Source: CAIYZT01 sp031385445 (GTDB lineage: Bacteria > Pseudomonadota > Alphaproteobacteria > Rhodobacterales > Rhodobacteraceae). From it: a stretch of DNA of 64,000 bases. The notes under the pieces were generated by a model, which did no database searches, was not told where the DNA came from, and saw only the letters and a program-made list of their open reading frames with translations. The stretch spans positions 34,733 to 98,732 of the forward strand of contig JANNBM010000007.1 in assembly GCA_031385445.1 (NCBI GenBank), given 5' to 3'. Positions 8,778-15,362 of this stretch are shown here, piece after piece (position 1 is the stretch's first letter; each line of letters starts with the position of its first letter). A program made the translations under genes and the position numbers.

Positions 8778-9761
8778 CTAAATCAGCTTGTGCGCCGCGA
8801 ACAGCGCCTTGAGGTCCGCCTCGGGGCGGGCGCCGTAGTGGCTGATCACCTCGGCAGCGGCGACGCAGCCCATGCGGCCCGAGGTGGCAAGGCCCTGGCC
8901 CGTCGCAAGGCCGTAAAGGAACCCCGCCGCAAACAGATCGCCCGCGCCGGTGGCGTCGACGGGCACAACGCGGGTAACGGGGACAACGACACGCTCATCC
9001 CCCCGCATCAGGATCACCTCATCACCCGAGCGGGTGCACACGACGATCCCCGCCTCCGCCGAGGCCTGTTTCAGCGCGGATTCCAGATCGGTCTGATAAA
9101 GCGAAGACCATTCATGTTCGTTGCCGATCACATAATCGAGGTCTTTGACCAGATGGCGGAAACTGTCGCGGTGACGGTCCACGCAGAAAGGGTCTGACAG
9201 GGCGATACCGGCGCGGCCGCCCGCGTGCTGGCACAGTTTGGCGGCGCGTTCAAAGGCGGCTTTGCCCTTGGGCTTGTCATAAAGATAACCTTCGAGGAAA
9301 AGATAGTCGGTATCGCCCGCCACCGCATCGGACACGTCCAACGGCCCAAGCTCCGAGGAAATGCCGAGATAGGTGTTCATCGACCGCTCGCCATCTTTGG
9401 ACACAAAGATCATCGAGCGCGAGGTGGGCAATTCGCCCCCCGTCACCGGCGGATTGACGAAATCGGTGCCGCCCGTCGCCATTGCCTGCGCGTAAAACCG
9501 TCCCAAGGCGTCGTCATGGACGCGGCCGATAAAGGCCGTTTTCATCCCAAGCGTGCCCAGACCGGCCAGCGTGTTCGCGACCGAGCCGCCCGCGCCCTGC
9601 ACGCGGTCGTGCATCGCGGCATAAAGCAGCTCGCCGCGTTCGCGCTCCACCAGTTGCATGATGCCTTTTTCGATGCCCATCAGTTCCAGAAAGCTGTCAT
9701 CGGACTTGGAGAATACATCGACGATGGCGTTGCCGATGCCGACGATCTGGTACTTTTTCAT
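8778..9761 (-). CDS. Adenosine kinase (PfkB family)
   Basis: A 327-residue PfkB-family sugar/nucleoside kinase, best matched to the adenosine kinase subgroup common in Alphaproteobacteria (ATP + adenosine to ADP + AMP). The N-terminal substrate region is GIGNAIVDVFSKSDD; the GGSVANTLAGLGTLG segment contacts the ribose. The C-terminal signature DATGAGDLFAAGFLYG (about 269-284) holds the anion hole and catalytic Asp at 275. Its start codon overlaps the nth stop by 4 nt (9758-9761), so it is the second gene of an nth-adoK unit. The 95-bp gap to the convergent sulfotransferase gene shows no clear terminator. Confidence 0.88.
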   Translation of the reverse strand: MKKYQIVGIGNAIVDVFSKSDDSFLELMGIEKGIMQLVERERGELLYAAMHDRVQGAGGSVANTLAGLGTLGMKTAFIGRVHDDALGRFYAQAMATGGTDFVNPPVTGGELPTSRSMIFVSKDGERSMNTYLGISSELGPLDVSDAVAGDTDYLFLEGYLYDKPKGKAAFERAAKLCQHAGGRAGIALSDPFCVDRHRDSFRHLVKDLDYVIGNEHEWSSLYQTDLESALKQASAEAGIVVCTRSGDEVILMRGDERVVVPVTRVVPVDATGAGDLFAAGFLYGLATGQGLATSGRMGCVAAAEVISHYGARPEADLKALFAAHKLI

Positions 9762-10402
9762 GCGGTCTTATCCTCGAACTGACAGTCAGCGGCGATCGGA
9801 CAGATGCCGCATTTGGGTTTGCGCGCCTGGCAGATATAGCGTCCGTGCAGAATAAGCCAGTGGTGCGCGTGCTGTTGGTACGCGGCGGGCACGTTATCTT
9901 CGACGGCGCGTTCAACGGCCGTCTCGTCGCGGCCGGGCGCGATGCCGGTGCGGTTGCCGACGCGGAAGATATGGGTGTCAACCGCCTGCGCGGGCTGGTG
10001 AAACCACATGTTCAACACCACATTGGCGGTTTTGCGCCCGACCCCCGGCAGCAGTTGCAGCGCCGCGCGGGACGAGGGCACCTGCCCGCCGAAATCGTCG
10101 ATCAGCATCCGGGACAGCTTGATCACGTTGCGGGCTTTGGTGCGGTAAAGGCCGATGGTTCTGATATGCTGGATCAGCGCCTCTTCTCCCAAAGCGAGCA
10201 TCTTTTCGGGGGTATCGGCGATCTGGAACAGGGGGCCGGTGGCTTTGTTCACGCCGATATCGGTGGACTGCGCCGACAAAGCCACGGCCACGACAAGGGT
10301 GAAGGCGTTCGTGTGATTCAATTCGCCTTTTGGCTCTGCGTCCGCCTGCGCAAAGCGGGCAAAGATGCGGTGCAGGGCGGGGTATGAAAGCTGGCGTGCC
10401 AT
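9758..10402 (-). CDS. nth: Endonuclease III
   Basis: A 214-residue bifunctional DNA glycosylase/AP lyase of base excision repair, removing oxidised pyrimidines. The helix-hairpin-helix LPGVGRKTANVV carries the Schiff-base Lys124, and the catalytic Asp is 142 in VDTHIFRVGNR. The C-terminal 4Fe-4S cluster ligands are Cys191, 198, 201 and 207 with the standard 6-2-5 spacing. Length and motifs are complete. It faces an Ada-like alkyltransferase gene across about 105 bp, putting two DNA repair genes back to back. Confidence 0.96.
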   Translation of the reverse strand: MARQLSYPALHRIFARFAQADAEPKGELNHTNAFTLVVAVALSAQSTDIGVNKATGPLFQIADTPEKMLALGEEALIQHIRTIGLYRTKARNVIKLSRMLIDDFGGQVPSSRAALQLLPGVGRKTANVVLNMWFHQPAQAVDTHIFRVGNRTGIAPGRDETAVERAVEDNVPAAYQQHAHHWLILHGRYICQARKPKCGICPIAADCQFEDKTA

Positions 10403-10507
10403 GGCAACGGTATGGCGGGGGCACGCGGGCGGATCAAGGGAAAGGCGCAGGAATCGGGTCGCATGGGAGGCAAGGCTGCCCTATCGTGGCATGAAAGGAG
10501 ACTGCCG

Positions 10508-11350
10508 ATGAATGATCAAAGCCCAAGTTACCATTACGGCGTGATTGGCCGGGCGCTGCGCGAGATTGATGCGGCGGGGCCGGGGCTGTCGCTTGACGAT
10601 CTGGCGGCGCGGATGGGCATGTCGGCGGCGCATTTTCAGCGGGTTTTTTCGGCTTGGGTCGGGGTCAGCCCGAAGCGGTATCAGCAATACCTGACGCTGG
10701 ATCATGCCAAGCACCTGTTGGAGGACCGGTTCACGGTGCTGGATACCGCGCTGCAATCGGGGCTGTCGGGCGGTGGGCGTCTGCATGATCTTTTCCTGAC
10801 ATGGGAGGCGATGACGCCGGGCGAATATGCGGCGGGCGGTGCGGGGTTGACGTTGCATTGGGGGATTGTGCCGTCGCCCTTTGGCGAGGCGGTGGTGATG
10901 GCAAGCGCGCGCGGAATCTGCGGGCTGGGGTTCAGCGCCGAGATGGGCCAAGAGGCGGCGGTGGCCGATCTGACGCGCCGCTGGCCCAAAGCCAGCTTTG
11001 TGCGCGACGAGGCGGCGGTGGCCCCCTTGGCCGAGGCGGCGCTTGGCGGGACGGGGGGCAAGCTGCACCTGATCGGCGCGCCGTTCCAGATCAAGGTTTG
11101 GGAGGCGCTGTTGCGCGTGCCATCCGGCCATGTGACAAGTTACAGCCAGATCGCGGGCGCGATTGGCCATGACAAGGCGGTGCGCGCCGTGGGCACGGCG
11201 GTGGGGCGCAATCCGATCTCGTTTCTGATCCCCTGCCACAGGGCCCTGCGCAAATCGGGGGCTTTGGGCGGCTATCACTGGGGATTGCCCGTCAAACGCG
11301 CGATGTTGGCCTGGGAAGGCGCTAGGGCGGATGCAGCGGAAAGCCGCTGA
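10508..11350 (+). CDS. AraC-type HTH / methylated-DNA--protein-cysteine methyltransferase fusion
   Basis: A 280-residue two-domain protein: an AraC-type DNA-binding domain (about 1-95, with LSLDDLAARMGMSAAHFQRVF) and an O6-alkylguanine-DNA alkyltransferase domain (about 105-270). The acceptor Cys243 lies in IPCHRAL, preceded by the DNA-binding VGRNP. It removes alkyl groups suicidally and may regulate transcription. It lacks the N-terminal zinc/Cys domain of E. coli Ada, so it cannot sense methylphosphotriesters that way. ATG 10508 has AAGGAG 7 nt upstream; the frame is open earlier (10412) without a better start. A hairpin with GCCGCT/AGCGGC arms overlaps the stop codon. Confidence 0.92.
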   Translation: MNDQSPSYHYGVIGRALREIDAAGPGLSLDDLAARMGMSAAHFQRVFSAWVGVSPKRYQQYLTLDHAKHLLEDRFTVLDTALQSGLSGGGRLHDLFLTWEAMTPGEYAAGGAGLTLHWGIVPSPFGEAVVMASARGICGLGFSAEMGQEAAVADLTRRWPKASFVRDEAAVAPLAEAALGGTGGKLHLIGAPFQIKVWEALLRVPSGHVTSYSQIAGAIGHDKAVRAVGTAVGRNPISFLIPCHRALRKSGALGGYHWGLPVKRAMLAWEGARADAAESR

Positions 11351-11364
11351 AAGCGGCTTGGGCC

Positions 11365-11393
11365 TGTCGCTGGGGCCATAGGATTGGTATAAT
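11365..11393 (+). promoter_or_regulatory. Predicted promoter of the OmpA-family lipoprotein gene
   Basis: A perfect -10 hexamer TATAAT lies at 11388-11393, with a weak -35 (TGTCGC, 11365-11370) at 17-bp spacing. Transcription would start near 11400, giving a leader of about 35 nt with GAGG before ATG 11435. Confidence 0.5.
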
Positions 11394-11434
11394 CGGGGCC
11401 GAGGGCGAAACTTTCCGAACGAATGAGGCACAAT

Positions 11435-12097
11435 ATGAATTTGAAATCTCCACTTGTGGTTGGCCTGATGGCCGGGCTTTTGTTGACCGGCTGCGTGTCT
11501 GGGACCGGCTCGTCTTATGGCGATCCTGAGGCCAATGCCCGCGAAGGCGCGATTGCGGGCGCCGTGATCGGCGGCGTCGCGGGTGCGATCACCGGCAAAG
11601 GCAACGGCAAAGACCGACTTGGCCGGGCCATTGGCGGCGCGGTTATTGGCGCGGTTGTGGGCGGCGTTGGGGGCACCTTGATCGACCAGCAAGAAGCGGA
11701 CCTGCGCGGCTCGCTCGGCGGCAATGTCACGGTCACCAACATGGGTGATTATCTGGTGGTGAACCTGCCGCAAGACCTGCTGTTCGCGACCGACAGCGCA
11801 AGCCTGCGCCCCGACCTTTTGTCGGACCTGCAAGCCGTGGCCGCCAGCCTGAACAAATATCCCGACAGCACGGTCGAGGTGATCGGCCATACCGACAACA
11901 CCGGCACCGCCGCCTATAACCAAGACCTGTCGCAGCGTCGCGGCTCGTCGGTGGCGTCCAGCCTGATCGGCTACGGCGTGCCCTCGTCGCGCGTGCGCGC
12001 TTACGGCCGGGGCGAAGATCAGCCGATTGCGTCCAACCTGACGCCTGAAGGCATGGCACTGAACCGCCGGGTCGAGATTATTATTCGCCCGAACTAA
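11435..12097 (+). CDS. OmpA-family outer membrane lipoprotein with glycine zipper
   Basis: A 220-residue lipoprotein. The signal peptide ends in the lipobox LLTGC (Cys20). A glycine-zipper region (about 37-80, GAIAGAVIGGVAGAITG and GRAIGGAVIGAVVGG) could insert into or associate with membrane. The C-terminal OmpA domain (about 110-215) has the peptidoglycan-binding pattern EVIGHTDNTGTAAYNQDLSQ and NRRVEIII. It probably tethers the outer membrane to peptidoglycan, like YiaD-type proteins. ATG 11435 is preferred over 11423 because GAGG then sits 6 nt upstream. A strong terminator follows. Confidence 0.9.
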   Translation: MNLKSPLVVGLMAGLLLTGCVSGTGSSYGDPEANAREGAIAGAVIGGVAGAITGKGNGKDRLGRAIGGAVIGAVVGGVGGTLIDQQEADLRGSLGGNVTVTNMGDYLVVNLPQDLLFATDSASLRPDLLSDLQAVAASLNKYPDSTVEVIGHTDNTGTAAYNQDLSQRRGSSVASSLIGYGVPSSRVRAYGRGEDQPIASNLTPEGMALNRRVEIIIRPN

Positions 12098-12123
12098 GGC
12101 GTCCGAGCGAAAGTCAGAAGGAC

Positions 12124-12156
12124 AAAAGGCCCGAAGGTTTCCCTTCGGGCCTTTTC
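12124..12156. terminator. Bidirectional intrinsic terminator
   Basis: A GC-rich stem (AAAAGGCCCGAAGG paired with CCTTCGGGCCTTTT around a 4-nt loop) is flanked by A-rich and T-rich runs on both sides. It sits between the convergent OmpA-lipoprotein gene and atpF, so it can stop transcription from both. Confidence 0.9.
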
Positions 12157-12175
12157 CTGTGGCGATCAATCAAAT

Positions 12176-12739
12176 TCAGTGCAGTTTTGCTTCGACCAGC
12201 ACGATGGCGGCATCAATCGAGGCGGCGACGCCTTCGGCCGTGGACTGCTTGGCCAGAACGTCGGATGCGGCAGCAACGGCAATTATCACGGCCTGTTCGC
12301 GCACCTGACGGATCGCAGCGGTTTCGGCGTTCGCAATCTTTGCTTGCGCATCGGTCAAACGGCGGGCGATCGACGCTTTCAGCTGTGCCTTGGCCTCGGT
12401 TGCTGCGGCCTGCGCCTCTTCCTTGGCGGCGGCCACGATACGCACCGACTGCACCTCGACCTCTTTTTGCTTGGCGTCAAAGCTGGCCAGAACCGCACTG
12501 GCCTCATCGCGCAGCGCACGCGCCTCGTCCAGATCAGATTTGATCTGCGCCGCGCGGGCATCCAGCAAAGAGCCGACCTTGGCAGGCGCCTTCGCCCAAA
12601 GCACGATGCCGACAAAAATGATGAACGCCAGCAACACCACGAAGTTGGTGTTGTGCAGCGAGAAGAACGGACCGCCGGCGGCAAAGGCCGGGCTGGCGGC
12701 CATGCCAAGTGCGGCGGCGAAGAGGATCTTTTTCATCAT
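12176..12739 (-). CDS. atpF: F0F1 ATP synthase subunit b
   Basis: A 187-residue stator subunit of the F0 sector. After a short signal-like N-terminus (AALGMAASPAFAAGG) comes one membrane helix (FVVLLAFIIFVGIVLWAKAP, about 33-52). A long charged coiled coil follows (about 60-170) that dimerises with b' and reaches F1 delta. Two adjacent ATGs (12739, 12736) follow the b' stop directly; the AAAGGA upstream suits the second slightly better. It is the last gene of the F0 operon and is followed by the bidirectional terminator. Confidence 0.94.
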   Translation of the reverse strand: MMKKILFAAALGMAASPAFAAGGPFFSLHNTNFVVLLAFIIFVGIVLWAKAPAKVGSLLDARAAQIKSDLDEARALRDEASAVLASFDAKQKEVEVQSVRIVAAAKEEAQAAATEAKAQLKASIARRLTDAQAKIANAETAAIRQVREQAVIIAVAAASDVLAKQSTAEGVAASIDAAIVLVEAKLH

Positions 12740-13270
12740 TTATCCTTTCAGACGCGCGGTGACGGCAGCAGTGATGGCGCGCGCATCCGCGCTGCCCCCA
12801 AAGGCCGCGACCAATTCCTTGGCCGTATCCTTGGCGACGGCGGCAATCGCATCGGCGGCACCGGCGCGGATATCGTCCAGCGCCTTGGCCGCTTCGCCTG
12901 CCTTCACCGCAATCTCGGCGTCGGCCTTGGCGGTGGCCTTCGCCAGATCCTTCTGGATGTCCGCTTTTGCCTCGGCCACAATCTTGGCCGCCTCAACGCG
13001 GGCGCGGGCCAAAGCGTCATTATAGGCGCGCTCGGCATCAACGGCCTTTTGCTTGAACTCTTCAGCCGCGCGCAGATCAGCCGTAATGGTGGCCCTGCGC
13101 AGGCTTAAGGTTCCGCCGATGCGCGGCAGGGCCACGCGCGACAGCACGACATAAAGGATGATCAACGTGACCAGCAGCCAGAAAATCTGGTTCGGAAAGG
13201 TTGAAAAGTCCAGCTGCGGCATGCCTGCCGAAGCGCCTTCTGCCGCGTGCTCTGTGGTGGTGCTCGCCAT
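12740..13270 (-). CDS. atpX: F0F1 ATP synthase subunit b'
   Basis: A 176-residue second b-type subunit, as in photosynthetic bacteria and alphaproteobacteria, which have a b/b' heterodimeric stator instead of b2. It carries the DFSTFPNQIFWLLVTLIILY membrane helix and a coiled-coil tail rich in Ala, Lys and Glu. ATG 13270 is preceded by GAGGA at about 5 nt; an upstream in-frame ATG at 13285 is less likely because it would put this ribosome binding site inside the gene. The stop codon is directly next to the atpF start. Confidence 0.93.
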   Translation of the reverse strand: MASTTTEHAAEGASAGMPQLDFSTFPNQIFWLLVTLIILYVVLSRVALPRIGGTLSLRRATITADLRAAEEFKQKAVDAERAYNDALARARVEAAKIVAEAKADIQKDLAKATAKADAEIAVKAGEAAKALDDIRAGAADAIAAVAKDTAKELVAAFGGSADARAITAAVTARLKG

Positions 13271-13331
13271 GTCTGTCCTCGACATTCCCCCGCGCCGAAA
13301 GGGGCTACGGGTTCCTTGGGGTTATCGCGAA

Positions 13332-13349
13332 GGGCAACCGAAGTTGCCC
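13332..13349 (-). other. UUCG-type RNA hairpin between atpE and b' genes
   Basis: On the transcribed strand GGGCAAC-TTCG-GTTGCCC forms a perfect 7-bp stem with an extra-stable UUCG tetraloop, 27 nt after the atpE stop. There is no T run, so full termination is unlikely. A 3' stabilising hairpin or partial stop would help the c subunit be made in excess over b and b'. Confidence 0.6.
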
Positions 13350-13375
13350 CTCACGTCCGTCAGGAGTTCGGTCTT

Positions 13376-13615
13376 TTAGACCGCGAACATCAGAAGCAAG
13401 GCGACGAGAAACGCGAAGATGCCCAGAGCTTCGGCGAAAGCGAGGCCGATGAACAGCGTCGCGGTCTGCGAAGCGGCTGCCGACGGGTTGCGCAGGGCGC
13501 CTGCGAGGAAGTTACCGGCAACAGCGCCAACGCCGATGGCGGCTGCGCCCGAACCGATGGCGGCCAGACCGGCGCCGATGAATTTACCCATTGCTGCTGC
13601 TGCTTCAAGTTCCAT
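13376..13615 (-). CDS. atpE: F0F1 ATP synthase subunit c
   Basis: The 79-residue proteolipid of the rotor ring. Two membrane helices (about 9-41 and 52-78) are joined by the polar loop LRNPSA. The proton-binding carboxylate is Glu62 (FAEALGIFAFL). Glycine-rich helix 1 (GAGLAAIGSGAAAIGVGAVAG) allows tight ring packing. A strong AAGGAG precedes the ATG. The nearby UUCG hairpin (13332-13349) may stabilise its message. Confidence 0.96.
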   Translation of the reverse strand: MELEAAAAMGKFIGAGLAAIGSGAAAIGVGAVAGNFLAGALRNPSAAASQTATLFIGLAFAEALGIFAFLVALLLMFAV

Positions 13616-13662
13616 GTGTCGTCTCCTTGGATTGGAATAAGGTGATAAGGTGTGACCGGCGC

Positions 13663-14448
13663 TTAGTGGCCCGGATGGAGCGCGTCTTTGAGATAAACGC
13701 AGGTCAGGATGGTAAAAACATAGGCCTGAATGCCCGCAACGAGCACCTCAAGCGCATAGATGGCGGTGATCGCGAGGACCGAAACCGGGGTCACCACAAT
13801 GCCGATGGCCGAGATCAGGATCATCGGGGCAAAGGCGGCAAACACCTTGATCACGGCGTGACCGGCCATGATATTGCCCGCCAGACGAATGGAATGGCTG
13901 ACCGGGCGCACGAAGTAGGAGATCAATTCGATCACGGCGATGATCGGGCGCAGGATCAACGGTGCATCTTTCATCCAGAACAGGCCCAGAAAGCCGAGCC
14001 CGTGTTTGTAAAGGCCCAGAAGCGTGACGAACAGGAACACGCCAAAGCCCAGGACGGCGGTGACGGCGATGTGCGATGTGGGGGTGAACGCGCCAGGCAA
14101 CAGGCCAAGGAAGTTCACGAAAAGGATGAACAGAAACAACGTCATGATCATCGGAAAATACTTGGCGCCGTCATGGCCTGCCACGTCTTCGACCATTTTG
14201 TAAATGAAGTCATAGATCATCTCGCCCACCGATTGCAGGCGGCCCGGGATCACGGCTTTGGCCGACGATCCGAAGACGAAAACCACGACAATGGCGATCA
14301 GGGCAAGCGCCATCCAGAGGGTGGCGTTGGTGGGGGTGTACCAGGTGATCGGACCTTCGCCGAACAGACGGTGAATTTCGAACTGCTGCAGCGGATGGAA
14401 GGCAAGGCCGCCTTCGCTGTGTTCTGCTTCGCCTGCCACGTCAGTCAT
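13663..14448 (-). CDS. atpB: F0F1 ATP synthase subunit a
   Basis: The 261-residue membrane subunit forming the proton half-channels. Five to six membrane helices are visible, with the essential Arg in SHSIRLAGN (about 182-190) on the helix facing the c ring, and the conserved FVNFLGLLPG and PISL-like C-terminal helices. Its start overlaps the atpI stop by 8 nt, indicating coupled translation in the F0 operon. Confidence 0.95.
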   Translation of the reverse strand: MTDVAGEAEHSEGGLAFHPLQQFEIHRLFGEGPITWYTPTNATLWMALALIAIVVVFVFGSSAKAVIPGRLQSVGEMIYDFIYKMVEDVAGHDGAKYFPMIMTLFLFILFVNFLGLLPGAFTPTSHIAVTAVLGFGVFLFVTLLGLYKHGLGFLGLFWMKDAPLILRPIIAVIELISYFVRPVSHSIRLAGNIMAGHAVIKVFAAFAPMILISAIGIVVTPVSVLAITAIYALEVLVAGIQAYVFTILTCVYLKDALHPGH

Positions 14449-14770
14449 CCCCTTTTTCGGCGGCCCGCGCCACCATCTTGTCCTGCACTTCCTTTGCCGA
14501 GCGCATCATGGTTTTCACACCCGCCGCAAGCCCCGCAAAGATGAACAACACCAAAAACAGGGGCAGGGTGCCAAAGAGGCGGTCCAGCCCGTATCCGATG
14601 CCGAAGCCGATCCCCAGACCGGCCACAAGTTCGATCACCATGCGCCATGCAAGATTGGCTTGCGCATAGTCTTTCTTCTGATGGCTTTGCTGCGGCGCGT
14701 CTGCCGCCTTGGCCTTGGCAATCCGCTGTTCCAGCGCCTCAAGTCGTGCGCGGTCCGCGTCAGTTACCAT
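14441..14770 (-). CDS. atpI: AtpI/AtpZ-type F0F1 ATP synthase assembly protein
   Basis: A 109-residue protein with a charged N-terminal part and two membrane helices (about 45-63 and 68-88, GLGIGFGIGYGLDRLFGT then LFLVLFIFAGLAAGVKTM). It matches the AtpI family, which assists c-ring assembly and possibly ion transport. It is the first gene of the F0 operon, just downstream of a good promoter. ATG 14770 is chosen because the sequence from MVTDADRARLEALE resembles family N-termini; the frame opens earlier without a ribosome binding site. Confidence 0.85.
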   Translation of the reverse strand: MVTDADRARLEALEQRIAKAKAADAPQQSHQKKDYAQANLAWRMVIELVAGLGIGFGIGYGLDRLFGTLPLFLVLFIFAGLAAGVKTMMRSAKEVQDKMVARAAEKGDD

Positions 14771-14800
14771 GGCAAAAAGCCCCCGGAAGGATTGAGCGGA

Positions 14801-14829
14801 GGGATACTTGCGCGCACGCGCTGTGTCAA
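14801..14829 (-). promoter_or_regulatory. Predicted sigma70-type promoter of the F0 operon
   Basis: On the minus strand a consensus -35 TTGACA (14829-14824) and -10 TATCCC (14806-14801) are 17 bp apart. The predicted start near 14794 gives a short leader of about 24 nt before atpI ATG 14770. Confidence 0.65.
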
Positions 14830-14929
14830 GCAAGAAGGATTTCCGTTAAGATACTGTATTTGTTATATTTTAATGGGATACCCCGGGGGCTTGGGAAGGG
14901 AATTTGTGGTTTTGGCGGCAGGATGACAT

Positions 14930-14970
14930 TCAACCGTTTGGTTGACGATTGCACGGCAAGGCTGGATAGT
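14930..14970 (+). promoter_or_regulatory. Promoter and operator of the leaderless ArsR-family gene
   Basis: A perfect palindrome TCAACC-GTTT-GGTTGA (14930-14945) overlaps the -35 hexamer TTGACG (14942-14947). After 17 bp comes the -10 GATAGT (14965-14970), placing the start at about 14976-14978, on the ATG of the gene. The palindrome is the expected kind of dimer site for the ArsR protein encoded downstream, so autorepression by blocking RNA polymerase is likely. Confidence 0.6.
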
Positions 14971-14976
14971 GCGCCA

Positions 14977-15336
14977 ATGGTCAACACGCTCGACATCGTT
15001 TTCTCCGCTCTGTCCGACCCGACGCGCAGGGCGATTCTGGCCATGCTGCTGGAAGATGATATGGCGGTGACGGATGTGGCAGAACCATTTGCCATATCGC
15101 TGGCCGCGATTTCGAAGCATTTGGCGATTTTGGCCGAGGCGGGGCTGATTGCGCGGGAAAAGCGGGGCCGGGTGATCTGGTGCAAGCTGGAGCCGGACGC
15201 GATGCGCGGCGCGAGCGTGTGGATGCAGGGGTTCGGGGCGTTCGAGCCGGTCGATCTGGACGCATTCGAGCGGTTTTTGGAGACGGAGTTGGGGGAAGGG
15301 GATGATTTTTCGCAGAAAAATCGTGGCCCCGAATAG
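14977..15336 (+). CDS. ArsR-family winged-helix repressor
   Basis: A 119-residue regulator with the ArsR/SdpR core: FSALSDPTRRAILAMLLED (about 8-26), recognition helix AISKHLAILAEAGLI and wing EKRGRVIWCKLEP. No metal-binding CxC motif is visible, so the signal is probably not a metal. No ribosome binding site precedes ATG 14977, and the predicted promoter puts the RNA start on it, so the message seems leaderless. The last residues (DDFSQKNRGPE) are encoded by a 19-bp palindromic repeat (15304-15322). No SRPBCC gene is adjacent, unlike the other ArsR gene at 32484. Target genes are unknown. Confidence 0.82.
   Translation: MVNTLDIVFSALSDPTRRAILAMLLEDDMAVTDVAEPFAISLAAISKHLAILAEAGLIAREKRGRVIWCKLEPDAMRGASVWMQGFGAFEPVDLDAFERFLETELGEGDDFSQKNRGPE
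15304..15322. repeat. 19-bp palindromic element, copy 1
   Basis: GATTTTTC-GCA-GAAAAATC, perfect 8-bp arms around a 3-bp centre. It lies inside the last codons of the ArsR gene and 18 bp before copy 2. Other copies are at 15341, 27178, 27241 and 61417. Confidence 0.85.
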
Positions 15337-15340
15337 GGAC

Positions 15341-15359
15341 GAATTTTCTGCGAAAATTC
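15341..15359. repeat. 19-bp palindromic element, copy 2
   Basis: GAATTTTC-TGC-GAAAATTC, perfect 8-bp arms. The centre is in the opposite orientation to copy 1, and the arms differ at one symmetrical position. It ends 3 bp before the matB stop codon, filling the convergent junction with the ArsR gene, where the pair may act as a terminator. Confidence 0.85.
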
Positions 15360-15362
15360 AGG

